Assembly (NCBI RefSeq): GCF_021375795.1
Contig: NZ_JAEIOI010000002.1
Span: forward strand, 668,102-732,101
Direction of reading: 5' to 3'
Length of the DNA: 64,000 nt
Source of the DNA: Pseudomonas anguilliseptica
Lineage (GTDB): Bacteria; Pseudomonadota; Gammaproteobacteria; Pseudomonadales; Pseudomonadaceae
Shown: piece by piece, positions 43,789-52,288 of the stretch
Numbering within the stretch: position 1 is the stretch's first letter
Layout: each line of letters begins with the position of its first letter
Notes under the pieces: model-generated
What the model was told of the DNA's origin: nothing
Seen by the model: only the letters and a program-made list of their open reading frames with translations
The model's database searches: none
Program-made: the position numbers and the translations under genes

Positions 43789-44406
43789 TTACAGGCTCAA
43801 TGGGCGGTTGGACGCCTTGAGGAACTCGCGCTTGAGGTCTTCATAGGTGTGCACCGCCGGGAATTGCGGGAATTCGCGAATCACATTGTCCGGCGCATGG
43901 AACAGGATACCGGCATGGGCTTCGCTGAGCATGGTGGTGTCGTTGTATGAGTCGCCCGCCGCAATCACGCGGTAGTAAAGGCTCTTGAAAGCAATCACCG
44001 ACTGACGCTTGGGGTCCTTCTGGCGCAGCTGGTAATCCACCACACGATCGGTTTCATCGGTGATCAGCTTGTGGCACAGCAACGTGGGGAAACCCAGCTG
44101 ACGCATCAGCGGCTGGGAGAACTCATAGAAGGTGTCGGAAAGAATCACCACCTGAAAACGCTCGCGCAGCCAATCAACAAACTCCACCGCCCCGTCCAGT
44201 GGTTTGAGCGTGGCAATGACTTCCTGAATATCGGACAGCTTCAGGCCGTGCTCATCCAGGATGCGCAAGCGCTGCTTCATCAGCACGTCATAATCCGGAA
44301 TATCCCGGGTGGTCGCTTTCAGCGATTCGATGCCAGTTTTTTCCGCGAAGGCGATCCAGATTTCCGGGACCAACACGCCTTCCAGGTCGAGACACGCGAT
44401 TTCCAC
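43789..44406 (-). CDS. thrH: Phosphoserine phosphatase / homoserine phosphotransferase ThrH
   Basis: 205 residues. HAD-superfamily enzyme that dephosphorylates phosphoserine and can transfer the phosphate to homoserine. HAD motif I is altered in spacing but clear, CLDLEGVLVPE (nucleophile Asp7); motif II is VVILSDTF; the lysine motif III is in RQKDPKRQ; motif IV is AAGDSYNDTTML. Length and order match the Pseudomonas ThrH family. An AGGAGTGTCCTGTGG-type site precedes the ATG. Confidence 0.95.
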   Translation of the reverse strand: MEIACLDLEGVLVPEIWIAFAEKTGIESLKATTRDIPDYDVLMKQRLRILDEHGLKLSDIQEVIATLKPLDGAVEFVDWLRERFQVVILSDTFYEFSQPLMRQLGFPTLLCHKLITDETDRVVDYQLRQKDPKRQSVIAFKSLYYRVIAAGDSYNDTTMLSEAHAGILFHAPDNVIREFPQFPAVHTYEDLKREFLKASNRPLSL

Positions 44407-44595
44407 AGGACACTCCTAGCTTGGATTTATTTGAGAAGGCGGCACTCTAGCGACTCCCCCAGAGCTCTGCAACGCAGAGCCTTATACCCAAATCACAGGC
44501 CCACTACGGCACTTGGTTATTTAGCCGCATAACCGGCTTTTGCTACCATCGCCGCACAAGACGCCCGACGTCACCATAACTAGGAATTCAGCCCG

Positions 44596-45330
44596 ATGAG
44601 CCACCCCTTCGACGCAGCCGAGCTGGCGGCGAGCTACGCCAACAAGTCGCCCCAGGACATTCTCAAACTCGCCTTCGAACACTTTGGCGATGAGCTGTGG
44701 CTGTCCTTCAGCGGCGCAGAAGATGTGGTGCTGGTCGACATGGCCTGGAAGCTCAACAAGAACGTCAAGGTTTTCAGCCTCGACACCGGCCGCCTGCATC
44801 CGCAGACCTACCGATTTATCGATCAGGTACGCGAGCACTACGGCATCAGTATCGACGTACTGTCACCAGAGGCGGCTGCATTGGAGGCCCTGGTCAAGGA
44901 AAAGGGCCTGTTCAGCTTCTACAAGGATGGCCACGGCGAATGCTGCGGCATTCGCAAGACCGCCCCGCTACGCCGCAAGCTCTCCACGGTAAAAGCCTGG
45001 GCCACCGGCCAACGTCGTGACCAGAGCCCCGGCACACGCAGCCAGGTGGCTGTGGTGGAAATCGACAGCGCCTTTTCTACAGCACAGAACACCCTGTACA
45101 AATTTAACCCGCTCGCACAAATGAGCAGTGAAGAAATCTGGGCCTATATCCGCATGCTTGAGCTGCCTTACAACAGCCTGCATGAGAGCGGTTTTATAAG
45201 CATCGGTTGCGAGCCCTGCACTCGTCCGGTTCTACCAAACCAGCACGAACGCGAAGGCCGTTGGTGGTGGGAGGAAGCCACACAAAAAGAATGTGGCCTG
45301 CATGCCGGCAACCTGATCGCCAAGACCTGA
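44596..45330 (+). CDS. cysH: Phosphoadenylyl/adenylyl-sulfate reductase
   Basis: 244 residues. Reduces activated sulfate to sulfite in cysteine synthesis. The cysteine pairs of the [4Fe-4S] adenylylsulfate reductase type are present (ECCGIRKT and GCEPCTRP), and the C-terminal catalytic ECGLHAGN is complete. Hence adenylyl sulfate is the more likely substrate, as in other Pseudomonas. The P-loop-like [10 protein letters not shown] is near residue 36. Single gene followed by a strong terminator. Confidence 0.95.
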   Translation: MSHPFDAAELAASYANKSPQDILKLAFEHFGDELWLSFSGAEDVVLVDMAWKLNKNVKVFSLDTGRLHPQTYRFIDQVREHYGISIDVLSPEAAALEALVKEKGLFSFYKDGHGECCGIRKTAPLRRKLSTVKAWATGQRRDQSPGTRSQVAVVEIDSAFSTAQNTLYKFNPLAQMSSEEIWAYIRMLELPYNSLHESGFISIGCEPCTRPVLPNQHEREGRWWWEEATQKECGLHAGNLIAKT

Positions 45331-45351
45331 AAACAACCCGGGTATTTCAGA

Positions 45352-45392
45352 CGCATAAAAAAGGCCAGTCACTGACTGGCCTTTTTTATGCG
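45352..45392. terminator. Bidirectional terminator between cysH and the GNAT gene
   Basis: Near-perfect palindrome with stem CGCATAAAAAAGGCCAGT/ACTGGCCTTTTTTATGCG; T-runs on both strands. Confidence 0.9.
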
Positions 45393-45402
45393 TGAAGATT
45401 CT

Positions 45403-45684
45403 TCAGTTCTTACCTGACTGCCGCTGGCGACGCACCATATAACGCTCAACATAGGAGCACGAAGGAATGACCGTGTAGCCCAGACGCTCGGCATATTGCA
45501 GCGCATGCTCGGTCAAGGCTGCGGCAATGCCGCGCCCACGCAGCGAGTTGGGTACAAAGGTACGGTAGATATCCAGGGTCTGCTTGCCCAGATCCATATA
45601 AGCCAAGTACGCCCGATCACCATCCACTGTGGTTTCGAATTGATGACCCGTCAGGTCATGGTGAATGGACAACGCCTCGCTCAT
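45403..45684 (-). CDS. Small GNAT-family acetyltransferase (YjdJ/PF14542 type)
   Basis: 93 residues, a minimal single-domain N-acetyltransferase. The acetyl-CoA loop appears as VPNSLRGRGIAAALTEHALQYAERLGYTVIPSCSYVERYM, which matches the short GNAT proteins of the YjdJ/GTLF3 class, and DGDRAYLAYMD forms the preceding strands. Start at 45684 (MSEALS), preceded by AGAGGAGTTGCG; the longer frame adds residues without homology. Substrate unknown; stands alone. Confidence 0.85.
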   Translation of the reverse strand: MSEALSIHHDLTGHQFETTVDGDRAYLAYMDLGKQTLDIYRTFVPNSLRGRGIAAALTEHALQYAERLGYTVIPSCSYVERYMVRRQRQSGKN

Positions 45685-46191
45685 CGCAACTCCTCTGTCT
45701 AACTTGCGCAACCCGCTATCGGCTCGTGCCGTACTAGGGGCCAACGCACCCTGCCTCTATTAAGTTGTAGGCAATAATCAGGAGCTTATCAGGCCCAAAC
45801 CGCTGAGGTCACGTGAATCAATGACTTAGACGGCATAAGTGCGACCTTGCACAAACATCCCTCACGGCGGATTGACCAAACCACTCCGGCAACAGCCTCT
45901 GATCGTACATGGAGACATAGAGACGCCTGCTTGCCTTGAGCGTTCAACAATCAATTCAACAATTACAGCCGAAAAGGCTGCGCAAAGAACTGCCACACAC
46001 CATAGAACTGATTGTTTTTTAACCAAAATATGCCCAATAACAGGGCGATTTCGCAGTAAACAGAAAAAAACCTTTGCGCCTTGCCTTGCCTCCGTTTACT
46101 TACTACAAGTTACAGGTAGTATGTACGCCGGCTAATTTCCTACCATCAGGAAATTGCTTTTATGGAAAAACTCCACCTCAAGGGGAACACG
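45685..46191. other. Intergenic region upstream of oprI, no gene seen
   Basis: About 500 bp, more AT-rich than its surroundings, between the GNAT gene and oprI. It holds only short frames without homology. A probable oprI promoter is near the right end; one small hairpin AGCC/GGCT occurs near 45970. No RNA gene recognised. Confidence 0.5.
46095..46122 (+). promoter_or_regulatory. Candidate promoter of oprI
   Basis: TTTACT (46095-46100), a 16-base spacer and TAGTAT (46117-46122) each match four of six consensus bases. It would start RNA near 46129, about 63 bases before oprI. Given the expected high expression the match is modest. Confidence 0.35.
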
Positions 46192-46443
46192 ATGAACAAC
46201 GTTCTGAAATTCTCTGCTCTGGCATTGGCCGCAGTTCTGGCTACCGGTTGCAGCAGCATCTCCAAAGAAACTGAAGCTCGTCTGACTGCAACTGAAGATG
46301 CAGCTGCTCGCGCTCAAGCCCGTGCCGACGAAGCCTACCGTAAGGCTGATGACGCTCTGGCTGCTGCTCAGAAGGCTCAGCAAACTGCTGACGAAGCCAA
46401 CGAGCGCGCTCTGCGTATGCTGGAAAAAGCCAGCCGCAAGTAA
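46192..46443 (+). CDS. oprI: Major outer membrane lipoprotein OprI (Lpp/Braun type)
   Basis: 83 residues. Abundant lipoprotein of the outer membrane. Signal peptide with lipobox LATGC, acylated Cys20. The mature part is a long alpha-helix with heptad-like repeats of alanine ([41 protein letters not shown]) that forms a coiled-coil trimer. It ends in Arg-Lys, and a C-terminal Lys is the residue joined to peptidoglycan in Lpp. Start at 46192 follows AAGGGGAACACG. A strong terminator follows, and an L,D-transpeptidase gene converges on it. Confidence 0.96.
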   Translation: MNNVLKFSALALAAVLATGCSSISKETEARLTATEDAAARAQARADEAYRKADDALAAAQKAQQTADEANERALRMLEKASRK

Positions 46444-46462
46444 TAGCTCACAAGGCTATGAC

Positions 46463-46493
46463 AAGCCGACCCAGTTTCTGGGTCGGCTTTTTT
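46463..46493 (+). terminator. Terminator of oprI
   Basis: Twelve-base-pair stem AAGCCGACCCAG/CTGGGTCGGCTT with loop TTT, followed by further T residues. Confidence 0.9.
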
Positions 46494-46517
46494 ATTGCCT
46501 GCAATTCGGCGGGCAAT

Positions 46518-46549
46518 AAAAAACCCGCCAGCGATAACGCATAGCGGGT
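46518..46549 (-). terminator. Terminator of the L,D-transpeptidase gene
   Basis: Minus-strand hairpin ACCCGC/GCGGGT with a 15-base interior that can itself fold (GCG...CGC), followed by TTTTTTATTG. Confidence 0.6.
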
Positions 46550-46570
46550 CTTGTTAAATGCAGCAGATAC

Positions 46571-47527
46571 TTAGATAGCAGGCTCGCTGACGACCACCGC
46601 CTGATCAGGCTGAGCAATCTCGACCGGCAGGCCATCTTCGGCTGCAACTACCTCACGCAGCATTTCCCAATCCAGGCGCAGATCGGCGAATGCATCGTTT
46701 TTCAGCAGCGCATTGATCACCGCAGTGTGCTTGTCGACAACCGAAGCACCTGCATCAGAATCATCCAGCGGAGCATGCGCTTCCAGATAAACCTTGCCGC
46801 CACTGCGACCAAACTTGTAAGGCTCGTTGATGATGCGCACCGATGTGCCCACAGACACCATCGACGCCAGCTTCAAGACGTTGTGGTTGAGCATACGGAA
46901 GCAGCCATGGCTGACGCGCATACCAATACCAAACTTCTTGTTCGAGCCGTGAATCAGATAACCCGGTACCGATAGGCCCATCTTGTACGGACCCAGCGGG
47001 TTGTCAGGGCCTGGCGGCACGTAGGCTGGCAATGGATCACCATCAGCAGCATGTTCTTCACGAATCGACTTGGGCGGGGACCAGCCCGGATTCGGCGTCT
47101 TGGCGGTAATACGCGCGTTGGCAACCGGCGAACTCCAACCCTCACGACCAATACCCAGCGGGTAGGTGTAAACCACATTGCGGCCTTTCGGGTAGTAATA
47201 CATGCGGTATTCGGCGAGGTTGATCACGATGCCCTCGCGCGGGCCCGGCGGCAGGATGTAACGAGTCGGCAGGATGATCTCGGTGCCTTCGCCCGGCAGC
47301 CATGGATCAACACCCGGATTGGCCACAACCATTTCCAGATAACCCAGATCATTGGCCACGCCCAAGTCAGCGAAGGTGTCTTCATACTTGGCCTTGACTA
47401 CCCGAATCTCGCCAACCACATCGTCACCCGGCGGTGGCAATGGCAGCTCAAGGGCATTGGCAGACGCTACCGCGAAGACAGCAGCGAGTGGCAGGCAGCG
47501 GGTGACGGCAAAGGCACGCGACAACAT
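46571..47527 (-). CDS. L,D-transpeptidase with LysM-like domain (YkuD/ErfK family)
   Basis: 318 residues. Periplasmic cysteine transpeptidase acting on peptidoglycan stem peptides. Signal peptide to about residue 25 (ASANA), a LysM-like segment around 48-90 (YEDTFADLGVANDLG to IILPTRYILP), then the YkuD domain with the catalytic box H193-GS...S206-H207-G-C209 (in YLIHGSNKKFG and RVSHGCFRM). The family includes enzymes that attach Braun lipoprotein (ErfK, YbiS, YcfS). Start at 47527 with AGGAATT upstream. Next to oprI, the probable lipoprotein substrate, in convergent orientation. Confidence 0.9.
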   Translation of the reverse strand: MLSRAFAVTRCLPLAAVFAVASANALELPLPPPGDDVVGEIRVVKAKYEDTFADLGVANDLGYLEMVVANPGVDPWLPGEGTEIILPTRYILPPGPREGIVINLAEYRMYYYPKGRNVVYTYPLGIGREGWSSPVANARITAKTPNPGWSPPKSIREEHAADGDPLPAYVPPGPDNPLGPYKMGLSVPGYLIHGSNKKFGIGMRVSHGCFRMLNHNVLKLASMVSVGTSVRIINEPYKFGRSGGKVYLEAHAPLDDSDAGASVVDKHTAVINALLKNDAFADLRLDWEMLREVVAAEDGLPVEIAQPDQAVVVSEPAI

Positions 47528-47602
47528 CCGGTAATTCCTGACGAAAATGGTTGGTAAAAGTGAGTGGCGATTGTACACCGATTGATCAGTCGCTTGGAAA
47601 GC

Positions 47603-47884
47603 TCAGCGCCCCGGCAATGCCTGACGCTCACCGCGCTTCTGCGCCTCGAATATGGTCTTGCAGGCCGGACACAGGCGTTTATCACGCAACATGACCTTAT
47701 CCAGATCGCGCCACACCGGCTGCGCAGGCAACAATCCACCACAAAGCGTGCGGTCTGCGAACTCGCCCAATTCAAGCTGTCGCGCCAGCAGGTGCACACG
47801 CACTTCACGGCAAGCGAACAGGTCAAGCTGCTCGTCAGGCTCGATCAGTTGATAGGCGTGCAAAGACCAGGCAGGACGCGGCAT
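47603..47884 (-). CDS. Conserved small protein of unknown function
   Basis: 93 residues, soluble. No function recognised. Two cysteines form a CPAC pair (LCPACKTIFEAQ) near the C terminus, with other single cysteines in LFACREV and LCGGL, so it could bind zinc. The N terminus PRPAWSLHAYQLIEPDEQLDLFACREVRVHLLARQLELGEF is proline-poor and helical. A GGAG site is 7 bases before the ATG. Same strand as tesA and the transpeptidase, but with gaps on both sides. A gene of this kind occupies the same place in P. aeruginosa (PA2855, from memory). Confidence 0.65.
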   Translation of the reverse strand: MPRPAWSLHAYQLIEPDEQLDLFACREVRVHLLARQLELGEFADRTLCGGLLPAQPVWRDLDKVMLRDKRLCPACKTIFEAQKRGERQALPGR

Positions 47885-47942
47885 TGAGGGCTCCAGTGCG
47901 AGGCCGCCACATTAGCCGAAAGGCACGTTACAGAAAAGCCTG

Positions 47943-48548
47943 TCAGAGCAAAGGTTTCAGGGTCGGCCAGACGTTTTCCAAGAGTTTGGGCTGCGCCTCG
48001 GCCGTGGGGTGAATGCCATCGTTCTGCATCAGCGAAGGCACGCCACCGACGCCCTCCAGCACGAAAGGCACCAGGGCGGCATCATGCGCCTGCGCCACTT
48101 TGGGGAACACCTCAGCGAACGCCGTGGTATAGCGCACGCCATAATTAGGCGGTAGCTGCATGCCAAGGAGCAGCACCTTGGCCCCCTTCTGCTGCGATGC
48201 CTGCACCATGGCCGCAAGGTTTTGTTGCAATTGCGCAGGGGGCTGACCACGCAGGCCATCGTTACCACCCAGCTCGATAATCACCAGCTCTGGCTGGTGC
48301 TCTGCAAGCAGCGCAGGCAGCCGTGCGGCACCGCCTGCACTGGTATCGCCACTGATCGAAGCATTGACCACCTGATGGTCAAAACCCTCCTCGGCCAGAC
48401 GTTTTTCCAACAAGGCGACCCAGCCCTGGCGGGTATCCAGGCCAAAAGCCGCGCTGATACTATCGCCGACGACCAGTACGGTACCCGCGAACGCCGCCGG
48501 CCCCCACAGCAGTAGGCTCAGGGCAGTACCGATCAACCACGCACGCAT
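47943..48548 (-). CDS. tesA: Multifunctional acyl-CoA thioesterase / arylesterase TesA
   Basis: 201 residues. SGNH-hydrolase in the periplasm with thioesterase, arylesterase and lysophospholipase activities. Signal peptide to AAFAG; block I VVGDSISAAFGLD (Ser nucleophile), block III ELGGNDGLRG (Gly and Asn of the oxyanion hole) and block V NDGIHPTAEAQ (Asp and His). The start at 48548 has GGAGA seven bases upstream, which I prefer over the ATG at 48560. Divergent from an ABC transporter operon with only about 10 bp between the starts, the same order as tesA-ybbA-ybbP in E. coli. Confidence 0.95.
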   Translation of the reverse strand: MRAWLIGTALSLLLWGPAAFAGTVLVVGDSISAAFGLDTRQGWVALLEKRLAEEGFDHQVVNASISGDTSAGGAARLPALLAEHQPELVIIELGGNDGLRGQPPAQLQQNLAAMVQASQQKGAKVLLLGMQLPPNYGVRYTTAFAEVFPKVAQAHDAALVPFVLEGVGGVPSLMQNDGIHPTAEAQPKLLENVWPTLKPLL

Positions 48549-48558
48549 TGGATTCTCC

Positions 48559-49242
48559 ATGAGCTCAAGTATTCTCACCGCGCGAAACCTTAGCAAAGTG
48601 GTCCCCAGCACGGAAGGCGAACTCACCATACTCCATGATCTGTCGCTGGAGCTGGTTTCCGGTGCCAGCCTGGCGATTGTTGGCAGCTCCGGCTCGGGCA
48701 AATCCACCCTGCTCGGCCTGCTGGCCGGGCTCGACCTGCCCAGTAGCGGCAGCGTGGTACTGGCCGGCAACAACCTGGCCTGTCTCGATGAAGATCAGCG
48801 CGCGCGCGTGCGCGCCGAGCACGTCGGTTTCGTCTTTCAGTCTTTCCAGTTGCTCGACAGCCTGAACGCCCTGGAAAACGTCATGCTGCCACTTGAGCTA
48901 GAAGGCCACGCCGATGCCCGCCAGCGCGCCAGCGCCCTGCTCGAGCGCGTCGGCCTTGGGCAACGCCTGACTCACTACCCACGTCAGCTCTCCGGTGGCG
49001 AACAACAGCGTGTGGCGATAGCCCGAGCCTTTGCTGCCGAACCTGCTGTGCTGTTTGCCGACGAGCCCACCGGCAACCTCGACAGTCATACCGGCGAGCG
49101 CATCAGCGATCTGCTGTTCGAACTGAACCAGGAGCGCGGCGCGACCCTGGTACTGGTCACCCATGACGAGCGCCTGGCGCACCGCTGCCAACGCCTTATC
49201 CGCCTGGAAGGCGGCCACCTGGTCGACCACGTGGAACCCTGA
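48559..49242 (+). CDS. ABC transporter ATP-binding protein (YbbA/LolD-like)
   Basis: 227 residues. ATPase subunit of a MacB/LolD-type exporter. Walker [11 protein letters not shown]-loop [25 protein letters not shown] signature [14 protein letters not shown], Walker [13 protein letters not shown] and switch VTHDERLA are all intact. The start is within the region of the divergent tesA leader. Its stop overlaps the start of the permease gene by one base. Substrate not known; probably lipid or envelope material. Confidence 0.92.
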   Translation: MSSSILTARNLSKVVPSTEGELTILHDLSLELVSGASLAIVGSSGSGKSTLLGLLAGLDLPSSGSVVLAGNNLACLDEDQRARVRAEHVGFVFQSFQLLDSLNALENVMLPLELEGHADARQRASALLERVGLGQRLTHYPRQLSGGEQQRVAIARAFAAEPAVLFADEPTGNLDSHTGERISDLLFELNQERGATLVLVTHDERLAHRCQRLIRLEGGHLVDHVEP

Positions 49243-51746
49243 TGAAACAGCTGCCGTTTACCCGCCTGCTCTCCCTGGCAAGCCGTCAGTTGCTGCGTGA
49301 TGCCCGCGCGGGCGAGTTGCGCGTGCTGTTTTTTGCGCTGCTGATCGCGGTCGCTGCCAGCACGGCCATCGGATATTTCAGCGCACGCCTGAACGACGGC
49401 ATGCTGCTGCGCGCCACCGAATTTCTCGCCGCCGACCTGCGCCTGACCGGCAGTTCGCCCAGCGCACCCGAGCAGATCAACACAGGTAAACAGCTGGGAT
49501 TGGAACACGCGCAGCTGGTCGAATTCTCCAGCGTCGTGGCCAGCGATGCCGGCATTCAACTGGCCAGTATCAAAGCAGCGGACAGCGCTTACCCGTTGCG
49601 CGGCGAGCTGAAGAGCGCCGCCGAGCTGTATGACGTTGAACAGACTGGTAATGGCCCACAGCCCGGCGAAGCCTGGGCCGAGGCCCGTCTGTTTGTCGCC
49701 CTCAACCTCAAACCCGGCGACAGCGTTGAGGTCGGCGCCAAAACCCTGCGACTGACCCGCGTACTGACCTTTCTGCCAGATGAAGCCGGTGACTTTTACA
49801 GCCTGACCCCACACCTGCTAATGCACCTGGATGACCTCGCCGCCACCGGTGTGGTGCAACCAGGCAGCCGCGTGCGCTATCAGGAGCTGTGGCGCGGCGA
49901 AGCAGATGCTCTGGCTCAGTATCGTCAGAACATCACTCCGACGCTCGCGCCTAACCAGCGCCTGGAAGATGCCAAAGACGGCAACCGTCAGGTCGGCAGC
50001 GCCCTGGGCCGTGCCGAACGCTATTTAAACCTCGCCAGCCTGGCCGCCGTGCTGCTCGCTGGCGTTGCCGTGGCGTTGTCGGCGGCGCGCTTTGCCGCTC
50101 GCCGTTTTGATGCCAGCGCACTGCTGCGCTGCCTGGGATTATCACGCAATCAGGCGCTCGGCCTGTTCAGCCTGCAACTGGTGCTGCTAGGCATTACCGC
50201 CAGCCTGATCGGCGCACTGCTCGGCTGGCTGGCGCAACTGGCATTGTTCAATCTGCTACAAGACCTGCTGCCGGCACAGATTCCACCTGGCAGTCTGTGG
50301 CCAGCGCTGGCCGGCATGGCTACAGGACTGGTCGCTCTCGCCGGCTTTGCCTTGCCGCCGCTGGCGGCACTGGGCCGCGTGCCGCCGCTGCGAGTATTGC
50401 GTCGCGATCTACTGCCGGTGCCGGCCAGTTCCTGGCTGGTATATGGCGCAGCACTGTTGGCGTTGGGCCTGATCATGTGGCGCTTGAGCCTCGATCTACA
50501 GCTGACCTTTGCCCTGCTCGGTGGTGGTCTGGTCACTGCATTGTTGCTCGGAGGCCTGTTGCTGCTCGGCCTGCAAAGCCTGCGTCGCCTGCTGGCCGGC
50601 GCATCGCTGCCCTGGCGCTTGGGGCTCGGCCAATTGCTGCGTCATCCACTGGCCGCTGCCGGGCAGTCACTGGCATTTGGACTGATCATCCTGGCCATGG
50701 CGCTGATCGCCCTGCTGCGTGGCGAACTGCTCGACACCTGGCAGGATCAGCTACCCGAAAATGCGCCCAATCACTTCGCCCTGAATATCCTGCCAGCAGA
50801 CAAGGACGCCTTCGCCGCTCGCCTTAATGAACTATCACCACATCCCGCGCCACTGTTCCCCGTGGTACCCGGGCGCCTGGTGATGATCAATGGCGAACCG
50901 GTGCGGCAGATTGTCAGCAAGGAATCTCAGGGTGAACGGGCAATTCGCCGTGACCTGAGCCTGACCTGGGCTGCGGACCTGCCCGCGGATAACAACCTTA
51001 TTGCTGGTAGCTGGTGGACGGATACCAGCAGCAGCGAATTGCCGGGCGTATCGGTGGAATCCGAACTGGCCGAAAGCCTGAAACTGAAACTCGGTGACCG
51101 CCTGAGCTTCAGCGTTGGCGGCCTTAACCGCGATGCGGTGGTCAGCAGCCTGCGTGAAGTGGACTGGAATAACTTTCAACCGAACTTCTACATGATCTTC
51201 CAGCCCGGCACCCTGCAGGATCTGCCGGTCACCTACCTGACCAGCTTCTACCTGCCACCCAAGCAGGAGCAGCAACTGGTTGAGCTATCACGCGCCTTCC
51301 CGGCCGTGACCCTGCTGCAGGTCGAAGCCTTGCTCGCGCAACTGCGCAGCATCCTCGCCCAGGTCACCCTGGCCATCGAGTTTGTTCTGCTCTTCGTGCT
51401 GGCTGCGGGCCTTGCCGTGCTGTTCGCCGGGCTGCAATCCACCCTTGATGAACGTATCCGTCAGGGTGCACTGCTGCGTGCCCTGGGGGCTGAACGCAAA
51501 CTGCTGATCAAAGCGCGTCGCGCCGAATTCGGTCTGCTTGGCGCAGCCAGCGGCCTGCTGGCGGCCTTTGGTTGTGAGCTGATCAGCTTTCTGCTTTATC
51601 GCTTTGCCTTTGACCTAGTCTGGCAACCGCATCCCTGGCTGCTTCTGCTGCCGCTGATTGGCGCACTGCTGGTGGGCACAGCAGGTGTTCTCGGCACCCG
51701 CCGCGCCCTGAATATCAGCCCGCTGACGGTACTGCGCGAGGGCTGA
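49242..51746 (+). CDS. ABC transporter permease (YbbP-like, FtsX/MacB family)
   Basis: 834 residues. Large permease with two FtsX-type membrane modules: an N-terminal helix (FFALLIAVAASTAIGYFSARL), a periplasmic domain, four helices in the middle (from YLNLASLAAVLLAGVAVALSAARFAARR), a second periplasmic domain, and three C-terminal helices (IEFVLLFVLAAGLAVLFAGLQSTLDERIRQGALLRALGAER to PLIGALLVGTAGVLGTRRAL). Partner of the ATPase encoded just before. Length and architecture fit YbbP. Function proposed in lipid or lipoprotein export but not settled. Confidence 0.92.
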   Translation: MKQLPFTRLLSLASRQLLRDARAGELRVLFFALLIAVAASTAIGYFSARLNDGMLLRATEFLAADLRLTGSSPSAPEQINTGKQLGLEHAQLVEFSSVVASDAGIQLASIKAADSAYPLRGELKSAAELYDVEQTGNGPQPGEAWAEARLFVALNLKPGDSVEVGAKTLRLTRVLTFLPDEAGDFYSLTPHLLMHLDDLAATGVVQPGSRVRYQELWRGEADALAQYRQNITPTLAPNQRLEDAKDGNRQVGSALGRAERYLNLASLAAVLLAGVAVALSAARFAARRFDASALLRCLGLSRNQALGLFSLQLVLLGITASLIGALLGWLAQLALFNLLQDLLPAQIPPGSLWPALAGMATGLVALAGFALPPLAALGRVPPLRVLRRDLLPVPASSWLVYGAALLALGLIMWRLSLDLQLTFALLGGGLVTALLLGGLLLLGLQSLRRLLAGASLPWRLGLGQLLRHPLAAAGQSLAFGLIILAMALIALLRGELLDTWQDQLPENAPNHFALNILPADKDAFAARLNELSPHPAPLFPVVPGRLVMINGEPVRQIVSKESQGERAIRRDLSLTWAADLPADNNLIAGSWWTDTSSSELPGVSVESELAESLKLKLGDRLSFSVGGLNRDAVVSSLREVDWNNFQPNFYMIFQPGTLQDLPVTYLTSFYLPPKQEQQLVELSRAFPAVTLLQVEALLAQLRSILAQVTLAIEFVLLFVLAAGLAVLFAGLQSTLDERIRQGALLRALGAERKLLIKARRAEFGLLGAASGLLAAFGCELISFLLYRFAFDLVWQPHPWLLLLPLIGALLVGTAGVLGTRRALNISPLTVLREG

Positions 51747-51779
51747 TAAACTCGCGCACCACCCTCAGCAAGCTGAACC

Positions 51780-52277
51780 ATGAGCCGTTATCGCCCACCC
51801 CGCTCTGCCGGCACGCCCTTGATCACCCCCGAGGGCGAGGCGCGCATGCGTGCCGAGCTGCATGAGCTCTGGCATGTACGCCGCCCCCAGGTTACCCAGT
51901 CGGTCAGTGAAGCCGCCGCCCAGGGCGATCGCTCGGAGAACGCCGAATACACCTACGGCAAGAAGATGCTGCGCGAAATCGACAGCCGCGTACGCTTTTT
52001 GACCAAGCGCCTGGAAAACCTCAAAGTCGTCAGCAGCCGCCCCAGCGATCCGGACAAGGTCTATTTCAGCGCCTGGGTCACCCTGGAAGACGAAGATGGG
52101 GTTGAAGCGCGCTACCGCATCGTCGGCCCGGATGAGCTGGATCTGAAAAACAATCTGATCAGCATCGACTCCCCCCTAGCCCGCGCCCTGGTGGGGAAGA
52201 GCCTGGACGCCGAAGTGCGAGTACAGACGCCAACCGGTGAGAAGACCTGGTACATCGTCGCCATCGACTACCCCTGA
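51780..52277 (+). CDS. greB: Transcription elongation factor GreB
   Basis: 165 residues. Binds RNA polymerase's secondary channel and stimulates cleavage of backtracked RNA. The N-terminal coiled coil begins LITPEGEARMRAELHELWHVRRPQVTQSV and has the acidic tip QGDRSENAEYTYGKK, specific to GreA/GreB. The C-terminal FKBP-like domain includes VGPDELDLKNNLISIDSPLARALVGKSLDAEVRVQTPTGEKTWYIVAIDY. The length and the N-terminal extension fit GreB. It lies 33 bp after the permease gene and 11 bp before mnmC. Confidence 0.95.
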   Translation: MSRYRPPRSAGTPLITPEGEARMRAELHELWHVRRPQVTQSVSEAAAQGDRSENAEYTYGKKMLREIDSRVRFLTKRLENLKVVSSRPSDPDKVYFSAWVTLEDEDGVEARYRIVGPDELDLKNNLISIDSPLARALVGKSLDAEVRVQTPTGEKTWYIVAIDYP

Positions 52278-52288
52278 CCGAGCCCAGC

